Shown one piece after another: positions 16,628 to 25,822 of a stretch of 64,000 nucleotides of DNA. The stretch comes from Paracoccaceae bacterium (lineage in GTDB: Bacteria; Pseudomonadota; Alphaproteobacteria; Rhodobacterales; Rhodobacteraceae). Numbering within the stretch: the first letter of the stretch is position 1; the number at the start of each line of letters is the position of its first letter. The stretch lies in contig JAIOJF010000028.1 in the NCBI GenBank assembly GCA_019911965.1, positions 1 through 64,000 on the forward strand. The letters run 5' to 3'. A model generated the notes under the pieces. It was not told where the DNA came from, made no database searches, and saw only the letters and a list, made by a program, of their open reading frames with translations. The translations under genes and the position numbers were made by a program.

Positions 16628-16765
16628 ATCCAGGCGAAATTGCATAACTTCCCGCGGCTCGGCCAGGGTTGGGCATCGGCACTGATCGGGATCGCTTCCC
16701 TCCCCCGGTTAGGTGCCTGTCAACGCCGATAAAGGCACCAACCGCAGAGACAAGGAAACCACACC

Positions 16766-17170
16766 ATGAAAAAGCAACTGATCGCATTCTTCACCGCAGG
16801 CGCAATCGCCACCAGTGGCATCTCGGCCCCGGTTCAGGCCGGGCAGGCCGATGAATTCGCCCGCCTGCTGATGGGGGCCGTCATCATTGGCGCCATAGCG
16901 AGCCAGGCAAACGGCAATACCCGCGTCACCGTCAGCCGGGGCAACCAGCATCAGCACGGCTATAACCGCCACAATCCGCGCAACCATCATCATGTGCGCC
17001 CGAATCCGCCGCGCCATCATGTTTCCCACGCCCCGCAGCCGCCGCGCAAATGCGTGGTCACCACCAAGACACGCCGTGGCTGGGAAACCTCGTTCCGCCC
17101 GAAATGCATGCAGCGCAATGGCTGGCATCGCCACGGTGGGCTGGGCTGGCATCCCACCAGCCGGCACTGA
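16766..17170 (+). CDS. Small His-rich secreted protein
   Basis: A 134-residue protein with a signal peptide (MKKQLIAFFTAGAIATSGIS, cleavage probably after the following APVQA), a short helix with GAVIIGAIA, and a mature region unusually rich in His, Asn, Pro and Arg (for example HNPRNHHHVRPNPPRHH). Two Cys flank TTKTRRGWETSFRPK. AAGGA lies ten bases upstream of the ATG. His clusters of this kind bind Zn2+, Cu2+ or Ni2+ in other periplasmic proteins, so metal buffering is a reasonable guess; no named family was recognised. A perfect terminator follows at 17245. Confidence 0.65.
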   Translation: MKKQLIAFFTAGAIATSGISAPVQAGQADEFARLLMGAVIIGAIASQANGNTRVTVSRGNQHQHGYNRHNPRNHHHVRPNPPRHHVSHAPQPPRKCVVTTKTRRGWETSFRPKCMQRNGWHRHGGLGWHPTSRH

Positions 17171-17244
17171 AGCGCGGCGATCCGGGATTGCCTCTCCGCT
17201 GGTCCCCAACCTGTCCCGGTGATCCCGGAACGCGCGTTTCCCCC

Positions 17245-17277
17245 GAGGGGGCGGTTGATCCGCCCCCTCATTTCGTT
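17245..17277 (+). terminator. Rho-independent terminator after the His-rich gene
   Basis: GAGGGGGCGG, loop TTGAT, CCGCCCCCTC gives a perfect 10-bp stem followed by ATTTCGTTTT. It is placed 74 bases after the stop of the His-rich gene and 63 bases ahead of rnhB. Confidence 0.8.
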
Positions 17278-17339
17278 TTGGCCTTTTGTTGTGCGTGGCG
17301 ATCTGGAACAAATGCCACCTCGCAACCCCGGGGCGGACC

Positions 17340-17954
17340 ATGACCGATTTCACCCGCGAACAATCCCTGATCGACACCGGCACCTCGCGCATCGCCGGGA
17401 TTGACGAGGTTGGCCGTGGCCCGCTGGCCGGCCCGGTGGTGGCGGCAGCGGTGATCCTGGACCCCGCCCGCATCCCCGAGGGCCTGCGCGATTCCAAGAA
17501 ACTGACGCCAAGGCGGCGCGATGCCCTGTTCGACACCATCCGCGAAACCGCCGCCATCGGCCTTGGCCAATGCTCGGTTGCCGAGATTGACCGCCTGAAC
17601 ATCCTGCAGGCCACGTTCGAGGCGATGCGCCGCGCCCTCGCCGCCTTGCCGGTGCCGCCGGGCCATGCGCTGGTGGATGGCAACCGCCTGCCGCCCGCCC
17701 TTGGCTGCGATGCAACCGCCCTGATCGGGGGCGACGATATCTCGTGCAGCATCGCCGCCGCCTCGATCATTGCCAAGGTCACGCGGGATCGTCTGATGGG
17801 TGATCTGGCGCGGCAATTCCCCGGCTATGGCTGGCAAACCAATGCCGGTTACGGCACGGCGGAGCATCTGGCGGCGCTGGCGCGCCTTGGGGTCACCCCA
17901 CACCATAGAGTCTCGTTCCGGCCGGTGCACAATATCTTGTATCAAGACAAATAA
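17340..17954 (+). CDS. rnhB: Ribonuclease HII
   Basis: A 204-residue RNase HII, which cleaves RNA in RNA-DNA hybrids and starts removal of ribonucleotides misincorporated in DNA. The active-site block [18 protein letters not shown] (about residues 19-36, with the acidic Asp-Glu pair), [10 protein letters not shown] (third acidic residue) and [13 protein letters not shown] are in place, as is the terminal [12 protein letters not shown] segment. The ATG at 17340 (MTDFTREQ) gives the usual family length; upstream in-frame sequence is not family-like. It is followed 90 bases later by ccrM, with the ccrM leader between them. Confidence 0.95.
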   Translation: MTDFTREQSLIDTGTSRIAGIDEVGRGPLAGPVVAAAVILDPARIPEGLRDSKKLTPRRRDALFDTIRETAAIGLGQCSVAEIDRLNILQATFEAMRRALAALPVPPGHALVDGNRLPPALGCDATALIGGDDISCSIAAASIIAKVTRDRLMGDLARQFPGYGWQTNAGYGTAEHLAALARLGVTPHHRVSFRPVHNILYQDK

Positions 17955-17964
17955 ATAACCCCTT

Positions 17965-18003
17965 GATTCAAAAAAGAAATTGACGGCGAATCCGGTTTGA
18001 CTC
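17965..18003. promoter_or_regulatory. Cluster of three GANTC methylation sites ahead of ccrM
   Basis: GATTC (17965-17969), GAATC (17988-17992) and GACTC (17999-18003) lie within 39 bases of the 90-base rnhB-ccrM gap. GANTC is the target of CcrM itself, so methylation state could feed back on ccrM expression, as reported for the Caulobacter ccrM promoter. TTGACG at 17980 is a possible -35, with only a weak -10 candidate. Confidence 0.6.
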
Positions 18004-18023
18004 ATCTTGGCCACAACAAATAG

Positions 18024-19151
<1,128 letters not shown>

Positions 19152-19201
19152 ACAACCGAAATCACCGCCGGTGCCTGGGGCCTGATCCCTTGCATCAACT
19201 T

Positions 19202-19230
19202 CCCCGCCCAACGAGGCGGGGTTTTCTTTT
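19202..19230 (+). terminator. Rho-independent terminator after ccrM
   Basis: CCCCGCC, loop CAACGA, GGCGGGG followed by TTTTCTTTT. A perfect 7-bp G+C stem with a T-run, 50 bases after the ccrM stop. Confidence 0.85.
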
Positions 19231-19260
19231 GCGAACCGTCACGCGCTGGCCGACACGCGC

Positions 19261-19740
19261 TTATCCCTTGCGGGCGGCGTTGATCGCGGCCACGTCGATC
19301 TTCGTCATGGTCATCATCGCGTCAAAGGCGCGTTTGGCCTCGCTGCCGCCGGCGCTCATCGCTTCGGTCAGGGTTCTTGGCGTGATCTGCCAGGAAATCC
19401 CCCATTTGTCCTGGCACCAGCCGCAGACATTTTCCGCCCCGCCATTGCCCACGATGGCGTCCCAGTACGCGTCGGTTTCTTCCTGGGTGTCGGTTGCGAC
19501 CTGAAAGGAAAACGCCTCGGAATGCTTGAAATACGCGCCGCCATTCACCCCGACACAGGGCATTCCCATGACCCTGAAATCGACGACCAGCACGTCACCC
19601 GCCTTGCCCGACGGATAATCGCTGGGTGCGCGGTGAATGGCATCAACCGAACTGTCCGGGAAGGTGTCGGCATAGAACCGCGCCGCGGCTTCGGCGTCCT
19701 TGTCGAACATCAGGCAAATCCTGTTGGCGGGAATGGTCAT
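19261..19740 (-). CDS. VOC family protein (PhnB-like)
   Basis: A 159-residue protein of the PhnB/3-demethylubiquinone-methyltransferase-like branch of the vicinal-oxygen-chelate superfamily. It shows the beta-alpha-beta-beta-beta repeat, with RFYADTFPDSSVDAI near the start, VDFRVMGMPCVGVNGG in the middle and ENVCGWCQDKWGISWQITP, the hallmark of this group. The ATG at 19740 (MTIPANRICLMF) begins the conserved part. Members are often annotated as glyoxalase-like, but their reactions are mostly unknown. It lies downstream of alkB on the same strand, 72 bases away. Confidence 0.85.
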   Translation of the reverse strand: MTIPANRICLMFDKDAEAAARFYADTFPDSSVDAIHRAPSDYPSGKAGDVLVVDFRVMGMPCVGVNGGAYFKHSEAFSFQVATDTQEETDAYWDAIVGNGGAENVCGWCQDKWGISWQITPRTLTEAMSAGGSEAKRAFDAMMTMTKIDVAAINAARKG

Positions 19741-19812
19741 CGGGCGCTCCGATTCGATTGCGGCATGATCCCGGCAACTTACCACGAAATCCGGCGGCAA
19801 GCCTGTGCCGGA

Positions 19813-20955
19813 TCAGCTTGCGCCTTTGGGCAGCGGCAGTTTGCCTGACTTGTACTCGGACCAGTCGATGATCTCCGGATAATACATCGCCCGCCATTTG
19901 CGTACGCGCGGGTTCATGAACCGCCGCCACAGAAATGGCGACAGCGCCAGCACGGTCATCACCGGGTAGCCATGCGGCAATTGCGGTGCCGCGTCCTGAT
20001 TGTGGTTCTGCAACAAGGGAAAGCGGCGGTTCGGCTTGTAATGGTGGTCGGAATGGCGCTGCAGGTTGATCAGCAGCCAGTTCGACGCCCTATGCGCCGA
20101 GTTCCAGGAATGGCGCGGGCGGACCGGCTCGTAGCGGCCATCGCCCAGATGCTTGCGCGTCAGCCCGTAATGTTCGACGTAATTGACCAGCTCCAACTGC
20201 CAGATCGCCACCAGCGCCTGCCAGACGAACAACACAACGCCAAGGCCGCCGCCGATGGCGAAGGCAAGGGACAGCATCAGGGCCTGCAGGATCGCATAGC
20301 GCCAGAACGGATTGGCGCGGTCGCTTGCCGGACGGTCGGCCCGGTTCAGCCGCGCCGCCTCTGCCCGCCAGGCCGAGTGCAGGCATTGCCACAGCACGCG
20401 CGGAAAGAACCGGTGGAAGCTTTCGTTGTAACGCGCCGTCACCGGATCGCGCGGCGTGCCGACATAGGCGTGATGCACCAGCAGATGCTCCGAGCGGAAA
20501 TGGCTGTACAGCACCATCGCCAGCAGCAGATCGGCCAGCCAGCGTTCCAGCCGGTTGGTCTGGTGCATCAGCTCGTGCGAATAATTGATCCCGACCGTAC
20601 CCGTCGACACGCCGATGCCGAAGAACATCAGCGCCAGTTCCCAGCCCTGAAACCAGTCGGTGCGGGTGGCGATCCAGATGCCGCCGAACACGATAACCGC
20701 CTGCACCGGCAGCCAGATCAGGGTGATCAGGCGATACCAGAACAGATCGGCCTCGGGCGTGTCGGGATCGGCGTTTTCCAGGTTCAGCCCGGCGATCCGG
20801 TCCAGAAGCGCGAACAGCCCCCAGGTGTAGAGCGGGATCAGGATCAGCCACCAGCCGCCCAGAAACAGCGCCAGCGCGATCAGCGGCACGAAGCTCAGCG
20901 ACATCCAGAACGGCAATGCGTTTGCGGGGCGGGCGATGGTTTCGGCCTCGGTCAT
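19813..20955 (-). CDS. alkB: Alkane 1-monooxygenase
   Basis: A 380-residue integral-membrane non-haem di-iron hydroxylase that converts n-alkanes to 1-alkanols using O2 and electrons from rubredoxin. The His motifs that bind iron are complete: HELMH (about 147), HLLVHH (about 177), and LQRHSDHH (about 322), plus the AlkB signature NYVEHYGL (about 278). Six membrane helices are visible in the usual pattern. No rubredoxin or rubredoxin reductase gene is in the window, so electron partners are encoded elsewhere. Substrate chain length cannot be judged from sequence alone. Confidence 0.94.
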   Translation of the reverse strand: MTEAETIARPANALPFWMSLSFVPLIALALFLGGWWLILIPLYTWGLFALLDRIAGLNLENADPDTPEADLFWYRLITLIWLPVQAVIVFGGIWIATRTDWFQGWELALMFFGIGVSTGTVGINYSHELMHQTNRLERWLADLLLAMVLYSHFRSEHLLVHHAYVGTPRDPVTARYNESFHRFFPRVLWQCLHSAWRAEAARLNRADRPASDRANPFWRYAILQALMLSLAFAIGGGLGVVLFVWQALVAIWQLELVNYVEHYGLTRKHLGDGRYEPVRPRHSWNSAHRASNWLLINLQRHSDHHYKPNRRFPLLQNHNQDAAPQLPHGYPVMTVLALSPFLWRRFMNPRVRKWRAMYYPEIIDWSEYKSGKLPLPKGAS

Positions 20956-21003
20956 GGCGATACTCCTTGTCTTGCGCGATCCTAGCGCCGTTCAGGCGGC
21001 AAC

Positions 21004-22068
21004 TCAAACCACCTGAAAGCTGGCAAGCGCATGCTCATGGACCTTGCGCATCAGCGTCGGCAGATCGCCCGGAGCGAAGGCGTCCGGCCCCAGGAACGCG
21101 CCGGTTGACGCAATGGTGCCCACCGGCACCTCGGCCACGCGAACCTCCAGGCGCAGATGGAAATGCGTGAAGGTGTGGCGCACCTCGCCGGGGCAGACAT
21201 GCCAGTCGGCCACCAGCGGCGGCGCGGCAAGCGGTGCATCCCCCCAGTCGCTGCCGGGCCAGCCCAGCATCCCGCCCAGAAGGCCACGCGACGGGCGGCG
21301 CTCCAGCAGCATCGCGCCATCGCTGCGCCGGGCCACGTAGGCGATGCCGCGGCGCACCGGGCGGGCGGTTTTCGGCGCGCGCATCGGCAGGCGGGCGGCC
21401 ATGCCTTCGGCGCGGCCAAGGCAGGCATCGTGCAGCGGGCAGGTGGTACAAAAGGGCGATTTCGGCGTACAGATCGTCGCGCCGAGATCCATCATGGCTT
21501 GCGCGAAATCGCCCGCCCGGGCCTCCGGGGTCAGCGTTGCGGCAAGCCGGACCAGCTCCGGCTTAACCCCCGGCAGCGGTTTTTGCTGCGCAAACAGCCG
21601 CGCCACCACCCGTTCGACATTGCCATCCACCACGTTTTCCGCACGGCCAAAGGCGATGGCGGCAATCGCGGCGGCGGTATAGGGGCCGATTCCCGGCAAA
21701 GCCTGCAAACCGGCGCGCGTGTCGGGGAAATGCCCGCCATGTTCCGCCACCACCACCCGGGCACATTTCAAGAGGTTGCGCGCGCGGGCGTAATAGCCAA
21801 GCCCGGCCCAGGCCGCCATAACCTCGGCGTCACGCTCGGCGGCCAGCGCGTGGATATCCGGCCAGCGTTCGGTGAAGCGGTGGAAATAGCCGATCACCGC
21901 CGGAACGGTGGTTTGCTGCAGCATCACCTCGGACAGCCAGACGCGGTAAGGATCGGGGCGGATGCCTGCCTTGCTGTCCGCCGGCGGCACCCGCCAGGGC
22001 AGATCGCGGGCGGCGCGGTCGTACCAGGCAAGCAGAAGTTCCGCCACCGGGCGGGCCGTGTCACGCAA
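21004..22068 (-). CDS. mutY: A/G-specific adenine DNA glycosylase
   Basis: A 354-residue base-excision repair enzyme that removes A mispaired with 8-oxoguanine. The catalytic Glu is in EVMLQQTTV (about 47), the helix-hairpin-helix with catalytic Asp is LPGIGPYTAAAIAA...VVDGNVERV (about 125-155), and the 4Fe-4S cluster has the canonical spacing Cys-x6-Cys-x2-Cys-x5-Cys in CTPKSPFCTTCPLHDAC. The C-terminal ~120 residues form the NUDIX-like domain that recognises 8-oxoG. It is divergent from the DUF721 gene. Confidence 0.95.
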   Translation of the reverse strand: MRDTARPVAELLLAWYDRAARDLPWRVPPADSKAGIRPDPYRVWLSEVMLQQTTVPAVIGYFHRFTERWPDIHALAAERDAEVMAAWAGLGYYARARNLLKCARVVVAEHGGHFPDTRAGLQALPGIGPYTAAAIAAIAFGRAENVVDGNVERVVARLFAQQKPLPGVKPELVRLAATLTPEARAGDFAQAMMDLGATICTPKSPFCTTCPLHDACLGRAEGMAARLPMRAPKTARPVRRGIAYVARRSDGAMLLERRPSRGLLGGMLGWPGSDWGDAPLAAPPLVADWHVCPGEVRHTFTHFHLRLEVRVAEVPVGTIASTGAFLGPDAFAPGDLPTLMRKVHEHALASFQVV

Positions 22069-22151
22069 TCTTTATCCCCCCGTATTTGCGAATAAGCTGG
22101 TCTTGGACCCTTCGCGCGCTAGAATAGCGGCTGAAACCGGAATGCCCAGCC

Positions 22152-22685
22152 ATGACCCGCCGCCAGCCCTATCAGCCCAGCGCCACGCCGCCCAAACGAT
22201 TTGCCAGGGGATTCACCCAGACCGGTGGCATCCTGCAGACCCATATCCGCAAGGCCGGTGAAAAGCGAGGATTTGCCGAGACAAGGCTGCTGACCCACTG
22301 GGCCGAGATTGCCGGGGCGGCGACTGCGGCAATCTGCCGTCCGGTCAAGATCGGCTATGCCAGGGAGGGCTTTGGCGCCACCCTGACCCTGCTGACCAAC
22401 GGTGCCAACGCCCCGATGCTTCAGGCCGACCTGCCGAAGCTGAAGGAACGGGTGAACGCCTGTTACGGCTATGCCGCGATCTCGCATATCCGCCTGACCC
22501 AGACCGCCGAGGCCGGCTTTGCCGAGGCCCAGGCGGCCTTCGCCCCACCGGCGCGAAAGCCCGCGCCGGACCCCGAAAAAGCCGCGCGGATCAACGGCGA
22601 AACCGCCGGTGTCGGCGACGAGGGCCTTCGATCGGCCCTTGCGGCATTAGGGTATAATATCCTAACAAAACCACAGAACAAATAA
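22152..22685 (+). CDS. DUF721 (DciA-like) family protein
   Basis: A 177-residue protein with the DUF721 domain in its first ~110 residues: RGFAETRLLTHWAEIAG (about 38-54), CRPVKIGYAREGFGATLTLL and KERVNACYGYAAISHIRLTQ. DUF721 is related to DciA, the replicative helicase loader of many bacteria that lack DnaC, so a link to DNA replication is plausible; this alphaproteobacterial branch has not been proven to do so. The C-terminal ~60 residues are low-complexity and Ala/Pro-rich. It ends two bases before the DsbA-like gene, suggesting one operon. Confidence 0.8.
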   Translation: MTRRQPYQPSATPPKRFARGFTQTGGILQTHIRKAGEKRGFAETRLLTHWAEIAGAATAAICRPVKIGYAREGFGATLTLLTNGANAPMLQADLPKLKERVNACYGYAAISHIRLTQTAEAGFAEAQAAFAPPARKPAPDPEKAARINGETAGVGDEGLRSALAALGYNILTKPQNK

Positions 22686-22687
22686 TC

Positions 22688-23383
22688 ATGAAGGCTGGAG
22701 CAATGTTCAGGAACCTGTTTCCCTCACTCATCGTCCTCGCACTGGCGGTTGGCGGCTCATACGCCTGGGTGCAGTCGCGCAGCGGCCCGGCCGAGCCGCA
22801 ATATGCCGATCTGGCCGCCATCGAACAGGTTGTGGACGTGCAGGCGACCGATGGTGTCGAAGTGGTCGAGATGAGCCTCGGGGCCGAGGATGCGCCGATT
22901 ACCATCGTCGAGTACGCCTCGTTCACCTGCCCGCATTGCGCCACCTACCACAAGGACGTTTTCGGCAGGCTGAAGGCGGAATATGTCGATACTGGCAAGG
23001 CGCGGATCGTGATCCGGGATGTCTATTTCGACCGTTTCGGCCTTTGGGCCGCGATGCTGGCGCGCTGCGGCGGTGCGGAAAAGTTCTTCGGCGTGTCCGA
23101 TCTGATCTACAACCGGCAGCGTGAATGGACCAGCGGCGAAAGCAACGCGGAAATCGTGCAGAACCTGATGAAGCTGGGCCGTCTGGCCGGTATGGAAGAC
23201 GACCAGATGAATGCGTGTTTGCAGGACAACGCGATGGCGCAGGCGCTGGTTGCTGAATACCAGAAGAACGCCGAGGCGGACGACATCAACTCCACCCCGT
23301 CTTTCGTCATCAACGGCAAGAAATACGCCAACATGGCCTATCCCGATTTCAAGGACACGCTGGACGGGCTGCTGGCAGAGTGA
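22688..23383 (+). CDS. DsbA-like thiol:disulphide oxidoreductase
   Basis: A 231-residue exported protein with one N-terminal hydrophobic segment (about 7-26, FRNLFPSLIVLALAVGGSYA) that acts as signal or anchor, then a DsbA-type thioredoxin fold. The active site is CPHC (within YASFTCPHCATYHKDVF, about residue 80), and the cis-Pro loop is NSTPSFVINGKKY (about 201). It would introduce or isomerise disulphides in periplasmic proteins. TATAAT at 22653-22658, inside the upstream gene, may be an internal -10, but there is no clear -35. The frame begins two bases after the DUF721 stop. Confidence 0.88.
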   Translation: MKAGAMFRNLFPSLIVLALAVGGSYAWVQSRSGPAEPQYADLAAIEQVVDVQATDGVEVVEMSLGAEDAPITIVEYASFTCPHCATYHKDVFGRLKAEYVDTGKARIVIRDVYFDRFGLWAAMLARCGGAEKFFGVSDLIYNRQREWTSGESNAEIVQNLMKLGRLAGMEDDQMNACLQDNAMAQALVAEYQKNAEADDINSTPSFVINGKKYANMAYPDFKDTLDGLLAE

Positions 23384-23385
23384 CC

Positions 23386-24528
23386 ATGCCGAATTCGCCG
23401 CTGGCAGGCATGCGCGTCATTGAGCTGGCGCGCATTCTGGCCGGTCCCTGGGCCGGGCAGACCCTGTCCGATCTCGGGGCCGAGGTGATCAAGGTCGAAA
23501 GCCCCGAGGGCGACGATACCCGCAAATGGGGCCCGCCCTTCGTGACCAGGGGCGAGGATGTCTCGGCCGCCTATTTCCACTCGACCAATCGCGGCAAGAA
23601 ATCGGTGACGGTGGATTTCCGCACCCCCGAAGGCCAGCAGGTCGTGCGCCGGCTGGTGGCCGATGCCGATGTCCTGATCGAGAATTTCAAGGTTGGCGGG
23701 CTGGCGAAATACGGGCTGGACTATGCCAGCCTGCGCGAGGTCAATCCAAGGCTGGTCTATTGCTCGATCACCGGCTTCGGGCAGACAGGCCCGTACCGGC
23801 ATCGCCCGGGCTACGATTTCCTGATGCAGGGGATGGGCGGCATGATGTCGGTCACCGGCGAGGTCGGCCGGCAGCCGCAGAAGGTCGGGGTGGCGCTGAC
23901 CGATATCCTGACCGGGCTTTACGGGGTGATCGCGATCGAGGCCGCGCTGTTGCAGCGCCAGCGCAGCGGCGTGGGTCAGCATATCGACATGGCGCTTCTG
24001 GATGTGGCGGCATCGACGATGGCCAATCAGGCGATGAACTACCTGACCACCGGCGTAGCCCCGGTTGCGATGGGCAATGCGCATCCGAACCTGACGCCCT
24101 ATCAGGTCTATGATTGTTCGGACGGTTACATCATCATTGCCACCGGCAATCATGCGCAGTTCGTGCGGCTATGCGCCGTGCTGGGGCTGGACGACATGGC
24201 CGATGATCCCGATTATGCCAACAACGCGCAGCGGATCGCGCATCGCAAGGCGATGAACGAGCGGATCAATGCGGCGACGGCCAGGCGGACACGCAGCGAT
24301 CTGCTGGCCGCCTGCGAGGCTGGCGGCATCCCCGCCGGGCCGATCAACGATCTGAAGGACGTGTTCAACGATCCCCAGATCATCGCACGCGGTCTGAAGC
24401 TGGAAATCGACGGCGTGCCCTCGGTGCGCTCGCCCATGCTGTTTTCCGGGGCGGAGATGAACCTGTCAAAGCCCTCGCCGAAACTGGGCGAGCACAATGA
24501 CGAGGTCTTGGGGGGCAAGGCGAAATAA
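23386..24528 (+). CDS. CaiB/BaiF (family III) CoA-transferase
   Basis: A 380-residue family III CoA-transferase. The N-terminal SPLAGMRVIELARILAGPWA, LGAEVIKVESPEGDD and NRGKKSV segments are standard. The catalytic Asp lies in GQHIDMALLDVAAS (about residue 200 in this numbering), and RPGYDFLMQGMGG is present. The family moves CoA between carboxylic acids (formyl-, carnitine-, crotonobetaine- or dicarboxylate-type); the substrate is not predictable here. ATG at 23386 and an overlapping GTG at 23380 are both possible starts, so translational coupling to the DsbA-like gene is likely. Confidence 0.87.
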   Translation: MPNSPLAGMRVIELARILAGPWAGQTLSDLGAEVIKVESPEGDDTRKWGPPFVTRGEDVSAAYFHSTNRGKKSVTVDFRTPEGQQVVRRLVADADVLIENFKVGGLAKYGLDYASLREVNPRLVYCSITGFGQTGPYRHRPGYDFLMQGMGGMMSVTGEVGRQPQKVGVALTDILTGLYGVIAIEAALLQRQRSGVGQHIDMALLDVAASTMANQAMNYLTTGVAPVAMGNAHPNLTPYQVYDCSDGYIIIATGNHAQFVRLCAVLGLDDMADDPDYANNAQRIAHRKAMNERINAATARRTRSDLLAACEAGGIPAGPINDLKDVFNDPQIIARGLKLEIDGVPSVRSPMLFSGAEMNLSKPSPKLGEHNDEVLGGKAK

Positions 24529-24696
24529 GGCGCGGCGGCTGATATTGCACGCCTTGGTCCGATCGCGCCAGGCGCCAGGTCACCGGCGCACCTGTTTGCG
24601 GCCGTTCCGATTTCGGCCCAAAGCGCTTCGGGAATTACCTGGGATTACTGGCATCGGATATCGCGGTCGCCCACAGGGCGAGGCAATGCCTCAAAG

Positions 24697-24789
24697 TATT
24701 TCGGGTTGAACCTGGATCGGATATTCGCTGCCTCTCCCTTTGGTCGAACGCGAAATCCGATGCGTGTTGTTTCAGGTCAAACCCGAAAC
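24697..24789. repeat. Imperfect inverted repeat in the CoA-transferase/cbbR gap
   Basis: The 264-base gap 24529-24792 between these convergent genes has no reading frame. CGGGTTGAACCTG (24697-24709) is a near-reverse-complement of CAGGTCAAACCCG (24773-24785), 11 of 13 positions, and the inner sequences (ATCGGATATTCG and CGAAATCCGAT) also pair in part. The right arm itself folds (GTTTCAGGT-CAA-ACCCGAAAC, 24769-24789). No T-run follows on the cbbR strand. It may act as a bidirectional hairpin or be a dispersed repeat. Confidence 0.45.
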
Positions 24790-24792
24790 GCT

Positions 24793-25722
24793 CTAATCCG
24801 GCACAACCGGCAGATAAGCCCCGTTCTGGTCCACCACGAATTTGCGGAATTTCTCGGTCACGGCGGTCAGCGGCATGTCGCGGCGGTGCATCAGGAACCA
24901 TTGCCGGATGATCGGCACGCCGGGCAGGCGGATCTGCACCAGCCGCCCCTCGGCCAGTTCGCTGGCAACCGTGTGGCCCGAGATCAGCGCGATGCCCAGC
25001 CCTGCCATCACCGATTGCTTGATCGTCTCGTTGGTGCCGACGCTCAGGGTCTGGTAGGGGCGGCCTTCGCCGAGGCGATCCAGCAGGCGTTCCATCAGGA
25101 TGCGCGTGCCCGAGCCGCGCTCGCGCGTCAGGAAGGTCTGTTCCAGCAGATCCTCGGACGAAACGTCGCAGCCGGTGGCCAGCGGATGTCCGGGCGGGGC
25201 GATGAACAGATGCGGATGCGGGCCAAGAACCTCGGCGGTCACGACGCTGGCGCGCGGCGGGCGACCCATGATCGCGACATCGACCGCGCCTTCCATGATC
25301 TGGGTGATGATCTCCTCGCGGTTGCCGATCCGGAGGCCGACCTGGATATCCGGGTTGGCCGCCTGAAAACTGGCAACAAGGCGCGGTGCGAAGTATTTTC
25401 CGGTACTGACCACGCCGATGGAGATGAAGCCGTACTTGCCCTGGCGGATCGCCTTTACCTTTTCATAGCAGGTAGTTAGCGAAGATTCGATCTGCCGGAT
25501 GCAGCGGCTGACCTCCTGGCCGGCCGAGGTCAGGCTGGTCTTGCCATCATTGCCGCGCATCAGCAGCTTGGTGCCCAGGTTTTCCTCCAGCAGTTTCAGT
25601 TGCGTCGAGACTGCCGGCGGCGTCAGCCCCAGCACTTCGGCGGCTGCGGTCAGCGAGCCGTGGGCGGTGATCGCGGCCAGTGCGCGGAGTTGCTTCAGGG
25701 AAATCGCGGATTCGTTGATCAT
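24793..25722 (-). CDS. cbbR: CbbR, LysR-type regulator of CO2 fixation genes
   Basis: A 309-residue LysR-type transcriptional regulator. The N-terminal winged helix-turn-helix is LKQLRALAAITAHGSLTAAA (about 8-27) followed by LGLTPPAVSTQLKLLEENL. The C-terminal part is a periplasmic-binding-protein-like effector domain. Its position divergent from fbp and the whole cbb operon, with 100 bases between, identifies it as CbbR, the activator that senses Calvin-cycle metabolites such as RuBP, NADPH or ATP. It would normally also repress itself from the shared intergenic region. Confidence 0.92.
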   Translation of the reverse strand: MINESAISLKQLRALAAITAHGSLTAAAEVLGLTPPAVSTQLKLLEENLGTKLLMRGNDGKTSLTSAGQEVSRCIRQIESSLTTCYEKVKAIRQGKYGFISIGVVSTGKYFAPRLVASFQAANPDIQVGLRIGNREEIITQIMEGAVDVAIMGRPPRASVVTAEVLGPHPHLFIAPPGHPLATGCDVSSEDLLEQTFLTRERGSGTRILMERLLDRLGEGRPYQTLSVGTNETIKQSVMAGLGIALISGHTVASELAEGRLVQIRLPGVPIIRQWFLMHRRDMPLTAVTEKFRKFVVDQNGAYLPVVPD

Positions 25723-25734
25723 TAGTTTTATTTA
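25722..25734. promoter_or_regulatory. Possible CbbR half-site (TNA-N7-TNA)
   Basis: TTA-GTTTTAT-TTA at the very start of cbbR matches the TNA-N7-TNA pattern reported for CbbR sites. It is AT-rich and short, so chance is possible. No other element in the 100-base cbbR-fbp gap could be assigned with confidence. Confidence 0.3.
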
Positions 25735-25822
25735 ACGCGCCGTAGATTTTTTTCAATTTCCTTTTTGCCCGAACCCGGTCACTTCTGCGCCACACGACGG
25801 AGATGCACCAAGGATTTATCAG

